A stretch of DNA of 64,000 nt from Isoetes taiwanensis (lineage: Eukaryota; Streptophyta; Lycopodiopsida; Isoetales; Isoetaceae). Both the position numbers and the translations under genes were made by a program. The notes under the pieces were generated by a model that made no database searches, had not been told where the DNA came from, and saw only the letters and a list, made by a program, of their open reading frames with translations. Position 1 is the first letter of the stretch; each line of letters starts with the position of its first letter. The stretch spans positions 7,613,358-7,677,357 of the forward strand of contig JAJEKV010000052.1 in NCBI GenBank assembly GCA_021234155.1, read 5' to 3'. Of the stretch, positions 36,290 to 47,755 are shown in pieces.

Positions 36290-36923
36290 AATGCCCCTCC
36301 CCTACATACGCTTCTTCACCACCTTTGGTAGCTCAGCCCGCCGGGTAGGGTGGCCTCGCATCGGGGTTTTGAAGCTTCTCCGGCGGCCGGTGTCCCCTTC
36401 CTCTTCTTCTTCCTCCACCTCCTCATGTTGGTGCTGGGGAGGCTCTTCTATGACGACGGTCCTGCGAGGCTCGTCGTTCTTCCTCTTCGTCCTTCTTTCC
36501 TGCCGCCTGAGCTCCCGCTCGCGCTCCCTCTTCTTCCTAGCAGCCTTCTCTTCCGGCCACTCCGCAACTTTTTCCTTGCCCTTCTTCTTAGGCACTGAAG
36601 GGCCCGCTTCTTAGTCTTTGCTCCTCCACTGTTCTTGACTGCTCTTCCACCTCGGTGTCCGAGGCCCCGAAGTGGCGGGACTCGTCCGTTCTTTGCGTGC
36701 CTCCTGATGACGAGCTGCTGCTGGGGCTCTCCTCGGCATCATGGAAGCTCTGGTCGCTGCTGCTGCTGCTGGTGGGAAGCTCCTCTTCCCCCTTCTTGGG
36801 TCGAAGGTGCTCCGGGATCTTCTTAGGTGTGGCGTCCATTGCTACAGGCCATCGAGGAGGGTGGGTGGCTTCGCCAAACTTCCTAATTTGTTTGTTTGGT
36901 GCGTGCCATGTCTTGTGGCTCAA
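36290..36923 (-). pseudogene. Charged N-terminal gag-type frame
   Basis: Two consecutive minus frames (36923-36588 and 36595-36302) overlap by 8 bp, so they were probably one. The first has serine clusters (SSSSS, SSSSSS) and acidic stretches. The second is strongly basic and then acidic (KKKGKEKV, RKKRERERELRR, EEVEEEEEE), as in a low-complexity or coiled-coil N-terminal region of plant gypsy gag. It is the first coding region downstream of the 5' leader. Function in the particle is inferred from position only. Confidence 0.6.
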
Positions 36924-36999
36924 GAAATGGGTGGACGTAAAGGCTGATCAAAGAGAGATGAAGGTGAAGGGTTGGAGAGAGAATGAGGTGTCGGATATT

Positions 37000-37454
37000 T
37001 AAAGGAGGGTCCCTAGGAATATTCTCCCACCATAATTATCCCTATTTATTCTCCCTTATTAATTGCAGCATATTTTAATTATTAATGTATATATTAACTT
37101 TGTATTAATTTTGTATTATACTTTAAATTTTCGAATTTCCTAATGGTTTGATGTGCTAATTATGGATTCGCGCCATTTTTCACTTTCGGGTCTCCGATTG
37201 GCATGATTCTTGACCCATTTTATGTGAAATTTGATGCAGATACATAATCTCCACACCAATTTACTAGAGGATGAATTCGACTCATTCATTTCTTCGTCTA
37301 ATACTTAAGCTAATTTCGGACCCACTACCTAAGAGAAAAATTTTTTCCCTTATTTTCGAGGTTCAATGGTGGAAATTTTTATTTCACACCCTATAAGCTT
37401 GTTAGACTACTTTCAAGGTTATGGTGGGTGCTAGTTCTGGTCAACCAAGAACAT
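37000..37454. other. Leader between PBS and first frame
   Basis: AT-rich untranslated leader of the chromovirus; no gene seen. Confidence 0.5.
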
Positions 37455-37468
37455 GGCTCTCGATACCA
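37455..37468 (-). other. Primer binding site (initiator Met-tRNA)
   Basis: On the minus strand, one base after the LTR end, it reads TGGTATCGAGAGCC. The plant element consensus complementary to the initiator Met-tRNA 3' end is TGGTATCAGAGC; the window differs only by a CGAG in place of CAG. The position next to the LTR makes the identification firm, and the deviation is one more example of the CAG-linked change. Confidence 0.9.
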
Positions 37469-37469
37469 T

Positions 37470-39092
37470 TGTGGCGCTCACCTGCTAAATATCATTTTCG
37501 GTACACTTTCGGCGAGGAAATCCCCATCCGGCTCAGCGGCCGCCAGGCCCTCCGTCTACCCGCACTCTAGGGTGACCCTAGTGCGGGGAGGGATTTCTGA
37601 AGGTGTCTTGGGCGCCCTTCCCTATGGGCTCCTATAGCGGTGAGGCGATAAACATGTCGAGAACTAGCATCAACAATACAAATACTACCTCGAAGGGTAG
37701 TCCATCACATATCAAAGGTGCAAAGAACATAGCCACATACCATAAAGCGTGAGAGCTCCTACGTGGATCGACACATAAGGAAGTCGACCCATTTGGATAG
37801 GCCTCAAGATAAAGCGGAGACCGAGTCATAACAATGGCGGGGCTGGCATAAGACAATGGCTAGGGTTGACCACTCCATCCGCCCCTCTGTGCATACTTTG
37901 CGGATGGGCTAGATCGGGGCTCGGCCGCGACTCTAACCTTGGGATCGCAATCCCATGGCATCACCCATCGGGACTACTCCAGGTTGCATCTCCTGGTCCG
38001 TCGAGGTAGGAAGGGTTGCATCTCCCCTTCGGGGGTCTAGAGGCTCCGCAGGCGGCTAGAAGAATCGTGGCGACCTGCGATTCGTGCGACTAAACCCCCA
38101 AAACAAGAGCCAAGCCGACACTTGCAACTCTTGAGAGGCGGGGCAACACCCGCCCGGGAGGTGTGGGACCCATGCGGCCCCCGCAGTGGCCAGGCCATAA
38201 GCCTAGCCCACTATGGGATCCCAAGTAGTCCCCACTCGGCGGGGATCCTCCCTCCATATTGCCTCTAGCCCGTTGTGTAGTCTTTGAGTCACATCATAGC
38301 CTCCATAGCTTTGGTGGGTTCCTATGCACAGGCCGCAATCTAATAGGAACTAAGGGATCTATACTAGGAACATACTACATATGGCCCTAGGTCTCTACCC
38401 CCCTTCCCAACACAAGAGGAACAAACATGATCAACCATCATCTCCTAATCATCATGAACAATATCATATGAACATCTTAACCTAATCATACATATCTAAC
38501 TATTAGTTAGGGTTCATTGTTTAGGGTTCAAGATGTTCAACAAAGGATCTAGGGTGGCTCTACGCTAGCTACGAAATACTAACCCATCTGGAGTGCTAAC
38601 TCCCAGATGAACTAACATGGACTCTACTCAACCTACCTCCTCCAGAAGCGCTTCCTCCCATCCCTGGCGTCTCCATGCTCTTGATGTGGCTCGAAGACTT
38701 GCTCCCTCTACGATCATACACACCTTCCGGGGGGCTCTTTGCTCGAGGCTAGGACTCTGACGAGCGATGCTCGAAGCGGGTTTTGGCGTGGATGAGGGTT
38801 TAGGTGCTAGGTCAGGGAAAAAAGGTCTAGGGTTAGGGTTAGAGCTAATATAGGTGTGGGTCCACATGGGATGCCACGTGGCACCACTAGGATGAGGCCG
38901 TGTGGCGGTTGCCCAATAGGATAAGGCCATGTGGAAATGGGTCTTATCCTAAGGTTATCTAAGTTAAACAATTAACTTAGATGTGCACCCCTTGCCACTT
39001 CCCAATGCATACAAGGCTACTCAGGTAGACTTGTATGGTGACGGGTCCAGGAATATACGTGTATATAGCGTATATTCCCCCGGAATGTCACA
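37470..39092 (-). repeat. 5' LTR of the chromovirus
   Basis: Starts TGTGGCG and ends GTCACA on the + strand. It pairs with 25199-26817 over its full length. As the upstream LTR in the reading direction it would carry the active promoter. No TATA box was assigned with confidence. Confidence 0.93.
39050..39078. promoter_or_regulatory. Palindrome near LTR terminus (right copy)
   Basis: Arms GGAATATA and TATATTCC around a TATATA centre, 14 bp from the LTR edge; the intact version of the palindrome at 26778. Confidence 0.5.
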
Positions 39093-39097
39093 TTAAT
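39093..39097 (+). repeat. TTAAT target-site duplication, right
   Basis: Identical to 25194-25198 and in direct contact with the LTR end. Confidence 0.92.
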
Positions 39098-39940
39098 CCT
39101 ACTAGCTTTTACGTCTCTCCCTCCCTTAGCCAACAAGCACAAGAGGTGCAGCAAAGGAACTACCATAAATAATAAATCCATTCATAGCTTCAAATAAAGC
39201 ATCAATATAAGATTATACATTCATCTAAGCAAACAAGGTTTAATCCCTAACTAGAATCTCAAGCTAGCTAAGCCTACTAACTGGTATCTTGGATAGATCC
39301 ACTATCTCCCAAGTTCTCCATTCTCTTATGGTTGAATAGTCTCTTCCTCCTTCAATTAATGCCCCTAAATTGATTTGGGACAAATTGAGGGTGAAGTCCC
39401 AATTTGGCTAGATCATATTTGGCAGTTCCACCTTTCCCAATCAACTTGGGGCAGGTAGCAACCTCTAAACTGAATTATTAGTAACTAGTTAACATAGCTA
39501 ATTACTAATTATTAACTAAATTAGCATCTCAAGCTAGCTAAGCCTACTAACCGGTATCTTGGATAGATCCACTATCTCCCAAGTTCTCCATTCTCTTCTG
39601 GTTGAATAGTCTCTTCCTCCACCTAATGCCCGGAAATCGATTTGGGGCAAATTGGAGGTGAAGTCCCAATTTGGCTAGACCATATTTGGCAGTTCGACCT
39701 TTCCCAATCAACTTGGGGCAGGTAGCAACCTCTCAACTAAATTTTTAATAACTAGTTAACATAGCTAATTACTAATTATTAACTAAATTAGCATATTTGG
39801 CTTTTAATTTATATTTAACTCTAACATACCTAACCTTACCTTGTTAACTAATCACATTAATAATTAATATGCCATTAAGTATTCATGGTGACGTGTCATG
39901 TATTCATATGTATTACGTGTAAAATACGTGGAATGTCACA
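39098..39940 (-). mobile_element. Older related LTR, right part
   Basis: Continues the LTR broken at 25198. Its end GTGGAATGTCACA (39928-39940) matches the inner LTR end GGAATGTCACA, giving a TG..CA type terminus at 39940. An internal duplication of 270 bp is present. No second LTR of this older element was identified, so it could be a solo LTR or part of a larger element. Confidence 0.7.
39250..39800 (+). repeat. 270-bp tandem duplication in older LTR
   Basis: AAGCTAGCTAAGCCTACTAA occurs at 39261 and 39531, and the following 240 bp agree closely, including CCAATTTGGCTAGA and CAACTTGGGGCAGGTAGC. Confidence 0.9.
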
Positions 39941-42079
39941 AGAGACGACAAGATGCTCATTTTTCTTTGAGGAAATTTGGTTTATGCTATATCCAAAGCA
40001 TTAACAAATTTGAACAGGGCTGAACACAAAGTAAATCGAAACTAGAAGAATCTTATAATAGAATTTGGGATAGTTATTATTTTAGGAAGACTTACATTTG
40101 GCGATAGAACAATTTTGAATAGCTGCTATCTGAAAGAAAGAAAATGCCTAACCTAACGAAGAACTTTTGCATTGAGTGGATATTGTCCATTTAGCGTATA
40201 GTTCTCTATTCTCTCGACAATCCATATGCAAAACAACCATCCACCTCTATTGTAACAGATACATATAAAGCATCCTTTTGAAGCCAAAGTTGTTTAACTT
40301 TCCTATATTCTAACCAACCTGGAGAGTTAGTGTGAATTCAATATTAGTTGGGAACTTTTGTGAAGTCTTAAGGTCAACCTAGGACTATCGGATCCTTTCG
40401 ATTCCATAAACCTTGGATTAGTGAGGCTTAGCCCAGGTATGACAAGTTTCTCAGAGAGAAGTGTCGGTTCAAAATAATTGCAAAACTAGCGAAGGAGAAG
40501 TGGCAATTCAAAATAGTTGCAAAAATTGGAGGTGGACTTTATGTATAGGAAAAAAGATGCAGGCATGCCATGGAAGGAAAATGGGACATCTAATTCTGAT
40601 GCATATTTTGAACTGACAGCTAACTCTGATGCATATCATCTGGCATGTAATTATGGCATCTAATAGCAACTTGCGTTTTAAGTGGATGGCATTTTCCCTT
40701 TCGAGATTATCTTACTTTTGTGTGTGTCTATGGTTAAAACTGGGTAGTATTCTGTAAATGTCAATTGATGACCTACCCATCATAACTTATAGCATACCAA
40801 TGGTTTCTGAAAAATGGTTCAAGATAAATCTGCCTTTACTATAGCATACAAATACTTACGCTCATAACAAAATGATGAAGGCAGATTTACAAGACAATCA
40901 ATATATTAGAGACGTATAGGAAAAGAATAATATAAAACACTCTAGTCATGACTCTAGTTAGATCGGGCTTAGAAGCTTTGACAACCGAGATAAGTTTGTC
41001 TTTAATAGGATTGTTTCTGAGATTTTAGGGCCGAGCTGTGTGAGTGCTATGGGAGTGCTAGGATCAAAAGTATTTGTGCGAGCTCAACTTTGTGATTGGG
41101 CAGCATAATTGTTTAGGATTGTTTTGCAGGTTACTAGTGCAGTGGGGTCTTTGCTCAAAGGCGTGTCTTTGGAGTGCCATCCTTTAGATGCTCTTGCCAT
41201 AGCCATCTTGATCGTGGTTTCTTTGAGCTAAGTTCATGGTTTTCATGGATATTTCTGAGGACGCATTCGAGTTACTTGAATTTGCCCGAGATTCCTTGTT
41301 CGTAGTTGTAACCAGAGATTTTGGTCAAAACATGGTTGTTATATGCGTTATGGACGTCCGTATTTAGAGTACGGGATGTGGTATTTCCGGACTTTCTTGG
41401 TGGTATTTCTGGACATCCGTTATCAGCCAAGTGGTATTTCCGACCAAAAAAGTGGTATTTCCGGCCAAAAAGGGTGGTATTTCTGGCCAAAAAGTGGTAT
41501 TCGGCCAAAAACCAAAGCTTGGCCTGCGGAGCTGAAATCTTTAGTCGGATCGTTCTTACAGACTCAGTGGATGGCTGAAGCTGCTTCAAAAGCCCTTCTA
41601 ATCACTTTATACGCCTCTTTAGCGTTAGTTTGATGAAGAAGAAGCGATTTGAGCCGGATAGAGCGGATTGATCAAAATGCCCCAAAGCAGTTGATTACGG
41701 GCTTGAAGCTGTGAAATTCTGATGGCTGATAGCGGGTGGCGGAAATACCCCAAAAAGTCAGGAAATACCATATCAGGACTCATCTGGCCGGTCCGTTATA
41801 TGCATTTCGTTCTTGAAGTTAATGGCGTCTATGGCGGTCGAACTTTTGCCTCCTTAGTCTCTTGACATGTTTTTTTGCTTTTTATGGGATTTGTACATGG
41901 TCCACAAGAAGAGACCCAATGTTTATGATCCTAGATCGTGATCGTATGCTCAAGCGTTTTCTCATTTTCACTTAGATCATGCTTGTTGTCTTCCTTTCTT
42001 CGGTTAAGTATTATCTTATAAAGGCTAGTATAGGAGGTTGTAGGAGGTTGGGTCTCTTAGGTTTGTTTCTTCCACAAGG
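39941..42079. other. Unassigned DNA with short tandem repeat
   Basis: No gene recognised. Frames near 41272-41633 on both strands are produced by a short tandem repeat, not by coding sequence. Confidence 0.4.
41378..41512 (+). repeat. Short tandem repeat, GTGGTATTTCCGG family
   Basis: Six occurrences of GTGGTATT, at 41378, 41400, 41431, 41452, 41474 and 41494, spaced 20-31 bp, several followed by CCGGCCAAAAA variants. Inverted single units (GGAAATACC) occur again near 41740-41770. Confidence 0.85.
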
Positions 42080-43000
42080 TGTTTCTCTGTTTGATTGAAT
42101 CACGATTGTACCATGATTAATACTTGCAGATTTTATGAGGAGGAGCAGGCTGCAAATTTTTGGATTTGCTTATTCTCGCATTATGCGGTGAATATTTGGA
42201 CCTCATTATCATGTTTTGACACGGACATGAGTCAGATACAGGTGCGTGTCCATTGTGAAAGGATGCTAATCTTGAATTTGAAGCAACTCCATCTTGACAT
42301 CTCGTCTTTATTAAATAGTTTTGCTACTTTATGGGTCACATATGTAGCTTGAGTGTTCCCTTCTTGTACATGTGGATGTATTGAGCACTCTTGCCTCTCC
42401 CTTGTGTATTGTTGTGCTTGTCCTTCAAAAGACATCATGCGCGGTGCATATCGAGCACTGGTGAGATTGAGAAGTTGCCCATTCTAGGGAGGCGGTTTCT
42501 TCTTGGGGCTGGAACTCCTTTTGTATTTTTCGTGGTCATTGTAGCTTCTTTGCTTAGATTATTTTTCCCAGTCGTGAAATCAAATCAATTTCTTGAATTT
42601 CTTTGCATTTTCTTTGCTTCTATGAGTCAGTGAAATAAATGCGTTTGTTTCACTATATGAGTTACCATGTAAAATTACATTAGTGCTTCATTGAGCATGA
42701 TGTAGAGACTCTAATTACACACATCACATGCGGTGCGGTTGGTGATGATGATGTAAATATTGCACAATATGTAGTCAAAGCGACACAAGTACTTGGCTAA
42801 AGTTGGTGGGATATCATTATGGATCACTTGACATCTTCAAAATCTTGGATGCTCGGTATCGCATATGGTTTTCTGTTTTTGTTTTGAAAAAACCATTTTT
42901 CTTAAACACGTATCATGTTTATAGAGGCGCACACTCTTGTGGTTCTATCGGTCTATTATACAAAGTTAGGGACAAAATTTGGACTAACGAACAACTTCTT
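42080..43000 (+). repeat. Repeat S, third array copy
   Basis: Inverted partner of 10916-11830. Begins in the GTACCATGATTAATACTTGC segment and runs through the shared S landmarks; non-coding. Confidence 0.82.
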
Positions 43001-43870
43001 GAGGGTATTCTAACATTCATAGGAAATGCATGCATATGTAATATGGCAATAATGTCTTATGGTTTCATTTTTCTGGCAACTTTTGATGCAGCTTTGTGAA
43101 AGCCTTTCCGAATGTAGTTTATACTCCATTGATCATCCTGGAGTCAAAAGACAGGTCTTTTGTCTTTCCTCATAACTTATATTGTGATTTTGTGGTTGTG
43201 GGTTAATAGGTTTGTCCCATCATTTAACACCGTATAGGTCTTGGATTTGAGTTCTTACGTGGATGTAAAAGATACTATCATGTTCTATCATATTCCTAAA
43301 TTGGACGTTGGCACGTGTGCTTGCATATTCCCAACATTGAATGTAGGCACTCAAAGCATTTTGTAATTTTTGTAACTATCACACCTACGGTTATAGCTAA
43401 AATCCTCGATATCATGTGCTTGTGCATGCACTTTGAAGCCAACATACATCCTAATGAAAGTTCACTTGTTTCTTTAGGCACACGTTTCAATGTCCTCTTA
43501 GGGAGCAAAGAGAAGTAATGAAGTTTTGGCACAATTGCTACTGAAAAAGACATCGAAGTAAGGAAAAATGCAATCACGCAAAATTTGAACCATGCGCAAT
43601 CCATGATCACCTTTACGACTTCATCATGCAAATACATTTCATGTGTTAAGAAGCATATTATAAGCTTTCGGAGTCTTAATCGTACTTCCAACGTTGCAAA
43701 AGGTTTGATCTATGACCTGCTACATAGTTTATCAATAACATCCTAGAGAAATCATCCCTCTTTTCTAAGTTTATGTACAAACACGGCATACACACAAATT
43801 CCATTTTGCTACTCACGTGATGTTTTTCCCAACCACATTACAAGCTTTTGAAGTGTGACGCTAATTTCCC
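43000..43870 (+). repeat. Repeat module D, inverted partner
   Basis: Inverted partner of 10010-10915 and 13865-14360. The 131-residue minus frame (43691-43296) equals the frames in the other copies and is best seen as a by-product of recent duplication. Confidence 0.8.
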
Positions 43871-43969
43871 AAGTTACAAGAGATTCCATATTTCCTGACA
43901 AATGCGGGGCACCGTCACTAAGCCACTAGTATTCCTAATTCTTACATATAATAATGGTTTTCTTTTTAT

Positions 43970-44110
43970 TTCCAATTATTTACCATTGACCACATTATAC
44001 TTTAGCATGCACTTTAAAAGCAGTCTAATTGGTTGGTGTAATCAACTGACACCGTTTTGGTTTTGGCACTTGAGGCAACCGTGTTATTTGTTATGACTTT
44101 CGGCCTCTGG
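43970..44110 (+). repeat. Fragment of module B
   Basis: About 140 bp identical in kind to the right end of module B (inverted relative to 9240-9380); similarity stops abruptly at about 44118. Confidence 0.75.
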
Positions 44111-44509
44111 CTATAGCTAATACGAGCAATACGATCATCGCCTATTGCTTTTGTATGTGTCTTCAAGAATCCATCGAGACTTAAGCCTACCTCTATTCAA
44201 TGCTTGAGTAAAAAGAACTAAACATGTAGGCAAATGCAAGCTAACATGGTAAGCTTCCAGTTCGAGGTAAGTTTACTCTTTTTTCTATTGATCCACATTG
44301 AAGTGTTGCACCTTTTTCTGAAGCCAATGAAGCCATATTGTAGGCCCTTTTTCTGAAGCTTACAAGCATCGGAACAATCCAGGTGGAACACTAATTATAT
44401 GTATGTGTTTGGAAGCTCTTCTCTTTTGTCATGCATAAACGGTTCTTTCTTTAGCAAGAAATTGTTAGTTCAATGCATTTTTATCCTTTATTTAATCTAT
44501 TGCAATTGG

Positions 44510-46440
44510 ATTCCATCTTTCTCTTTCTTGGTAAGCCTTCATTCGATTCCGTGCTTTTCCAAAATTAAAATTATCGTAATCCTTGAACCCATATGTTTTA
44601 AAATCACGGTACATATAATATTTGACATGGGCTTGGTATTTTCACTTCTTTCTTTGGACTTGGAGGATCTTCTCAAGTATTTTTATGGCCTTATCATGAT
44701 GGAGAATTAAAGCTTTCGGATCCTATGGTGAGGTAGCTGCCTATGTTGTTGAGCAATATATTTGTCAATAAATGGGCCAACAAAATTTTCAAGAAGTTCT
44801 CTGAGAGGTAAATCTTGGAGCATATGTATGTTGTTTCCCTTTTTATGCTTTTAGATTAATCTAGCATGTACCGCGGTCCACCATCGTAAAAGGCGCTTCT
44901 TTAATCTGTCTACTTTTGCCATTATTTTAACTCTTTCTGTGGCAATGTATCACGTACTAGACAATGATAAAGCGGGGACCGGATGACATTTAGAGTTTTT
45001 TCAAGCAGCCTTTGCCATATTATAAGATGTGTAAGTTTCTTTTGCATAAGTTTGAAATTGGATAAATTAGTCATCCTTCCTCACATAGTGCGAGAATTTT
45101 AGAATGTAATAATAATATGGGGAATTTTTTTTGTGGTGCTCTCTTTGGATTTATTTTGGATTCTATCTTTCTCTTTCTTGGTAAGCTTTCATTCCATTAC
45201 GTACTTTTCCAAAACTAAAATTATCCCTAATCCTTCAAATTGTATGTTTAAGATGCAAATGCATATAATATTTGATTTGACATGGGCTTAGTATTTTCAC
45301 TTCTTCTTTGGACTTGGAGGATCTTCTCAAGTATTTTTATGGCCTTATCATGATGGAGAATTAAAACTTCGGATCCTATGGCTTAGGTAGGCTGCCTATG
45401 TTGTTGAGCAATATATTTGTCAATAAATGGGCCAACAAAATTTTGAGAAACTTCTCTGAGGGTAAATCTTGGAGCATATGTATGTTGTTTCCCTCTTTAT
45501 GCTTTTTAGATTAATCTAGCATGTACCACGGTCCACCATCGTAAGGCGGCTTCTTTAATCTGTCTACTTTTGCCATTATTTTAACTCTTTCTGTGGCAAT
45601 GTATCGTACTAGACAATGATAAAAGCGGGACAGTTGACATTTAGAGTTTTTTTCAAGCAGCCTTTGCCATATTATAAGATGTGTAAGTTTCTTTTTGCAT
45701 AATTTACGAAATTGGATAAATTAGTCGACCTTCCTCGCATAGTGCGGAATTTTAAAATGTAACAATAATCTGAGGGAATCTTTTTGTGGTACTCTCTTTG
45801 GATTTATTTTGGATTCTATCTTTCTCTTTCTTGGTAAGCTTTGATTAGTTACGTACTTTTCAAGACTAAAATTATCCTAATCCTTCAAACCATATGTTTA
45901 AGATCTTGCGGATGCATAACATGCGTTTGGTATTTTCACTTGGCGCTAGACATGGATGATCTTCTCAAGTATTTGTATGACCTTACATGATGAGAACTAC
46001 GGTTCGGGGCTTGTGGCTGATGTGGCTGAGGTAGCTGCTTATGTTATTGAGCTACATATTTGTTAATAAATGGGCCTAGAAAATTTTCGGAAAGCTCTCT
46101 AAGGTAAATCATAGAGCATATGCGTGTTGTTGCTCTCTTTATGCTTTTCAGATTAATCTAGCATGTAGGCAGTCCATCTGTAAGATGCTTTTTCAAGCTA
46201 TCTACTCTTGCCACTATTTCAAGTTTTCAATTTTCTTAGATGCGTGGCAATTTATAGGTAATGATAAAGCGGGACCCGGTTTACATTTGGTGTTTTTTCA
46301 AGCGGCACTTGCGCGCCCTTTGCCACATTATAAGATATGTAAGTTTCTTTTGCATAAGTTATGAATTTGTTTGGATAAATTAGTCTTCCTTCCTCACATA
46401 GTGCAGAATTTTAAAATGTAATAATAATACAAGGGAATCT
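44510..46440 (+). repeat. Three tandem units of about 650 bp
   Basis: The string TCTTTCTCTTTCTTGGTAAG recurs at about 44517, 45167 and 45817 (period 650). Each unit also repeats GGATCTTCTCAAGTATTT, TAGATTAATCTAGCATGTA and TTATAAGAT.TGTAAGTTTC. Unit 1 and 2 are closest; unit 3 is more diverged. Module A at 8720-8950 is an inverted piece of this unit. No coding capacity. Confidence 0.9.
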
Positions 46441-47519
46441 TTACCATAGAAACAAATATCAGCTAATGTTCAATTAGAAGCAGATGCTTGAAAATTTTGT
46501 AGCCCTATTATCTTCCATGCTTCTTAGCGTAGTACATATGTTACTAAGATATGTCCCCTTTGTCTCATGGTAAAGGAACTACAAAAGTTGTGTACATATG
46601 ATAAAATAAATGACCGACCTTGCAAGTTATTTGCTCTCAATTTTAATTATGATTTCTTCTTTCTCTGTGAAGCAAGTTTAAAGTCTGCGGCATGTGTAAT
46701 TTGGCACATGCTTTGGGTGTGTCCATACATGTTGTCATGAACCTCATTATGGTCGTCGGACTGTCTTCTATACTAATCTAAAAGTTTTATTTCAGCAAGA
46801 ACTACTTTTTATCTCCGTGAACATGTAAACTACGTGTAACAAGAACCTTCGAAGGCAAGCCATTTCAAATGTCTTTGCCATTCTTTTATTATCAATATCG
46901 ACTTTATTGTTTTACGTATCACGGCTATACTTAAGGTCCATATATAAGAGGGTATGCTCTCTTCACATGACATAAATTTATAGTCTTATATTTGATTACA
47001 TCTAATTTCATGTGCATGATAGCGGTGACATTAAGATGATGTGCAGCGTGGTTGTCTTATGCTTAATGTTTTCAATTATCAAAGCTTTGCAAAGTTTACA
47101 TCTACTTAGCGGTAAAACTTGGAAATGCGGATCTGGACTTATTATGTAAATTGATTTTAGCATGTTCTATGATATGCTTGGCTTTGAATGAGTGCTATAA
47201 CGTTGTAAACTTTGGAGCGTCTTGCGACTTAAGCCTTCACCATGTCTCCACCAGTCGGTACTAAAGTGCTTTTATCTATTAGTAATCAAGCTGCTACGTC
47301 TATCATTGCTCCATGATTACTTAGATCAGCCATAATACATTAATTTACGTGCCACTATGAATTGTTTCTTTCCCACATCTTCGTTTCTCCACTGCTCTTG
47401 ATTGATTGTTTTAATCATATTAAATTCGGTGATTACGTAACTTATCAATTTTTTGAGCGTCGGTGATCTTAGAATCAACAATTTGTAGTGAAGATCCCCA
47501 TGTGTGCTAATTAATAGTG
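46441..47519. other. Unassigned AT-rich DNA
   Basis: No gene and no repeat match in the window seen. Confidence 0.4.
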
Positions 47520-47755
47520 TGCAACATCAAGAGTATGCAAATGGTCTGCAATGTACTTGCGGTATTAGAAATTTTTGTGATATTGCAATTGCATTGTAGC
47601 ATTAAACCATCGGTAGGTTGAACATTAATAGGTAGGTTGAACATTCAAGCGTATGCAAATGGTGCGTTGCAATGTACTTGCAGTATTAGGCTGTGATATT
47701 GCAATTGCATTGTAGCATTAAACCATCGGAACAAAGGTGTGTGTTGAACAATATA
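47520..47755 (+). repeat. Tandem duplication of about 130 bp
   Basis: GCAATGTACTTGC and TGATATTGCAATTGCATTG each occur twice (about 47549/47670 and 47578/47692), followed by the same CATTAAACCATCGG. Confidence 0.85.

Larger units (their letters stand above)
25199..39092 (-). mobile_element. Complete Ty3/gypsy chromovirus, nested
   Basis: A 13,894-bp element read on the minus strand. It has two near-identical LTRs (1619 and 1623 bp, TG..CA ends), a perfect 5-bp duplication TTAAT, a Met-tRNA type primer binding site next to the 5' LTR and a polypurine tract next to the 3' LTR. Internally, the order is charged N-terminal gag part, capsid, knuckle, protease, RT, RNase H, integrase, chromodomain-like tail. 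The presence of the tail places it with plant chromoviruses, most like the Tekay clade by size and layout. Frames are broken throughout, yet LTR similarity suggests a young insertion; CAG/CTG-linked errors probably account for many breaks. It lies within an older LTR. Confidence 0.93.

Noticed and set aside
41272-41633. Frames on both strands with alternating GRK/FRPK-like units
   Set aside because: They are direct translations of the short tandem repeat at 41378-41512.
44510-46440. CRISPR-like or other spaced-repeat array
   Set aside because: Units of 650 bp repeat entirely with no unique spacers, and the context is eukaryotic.
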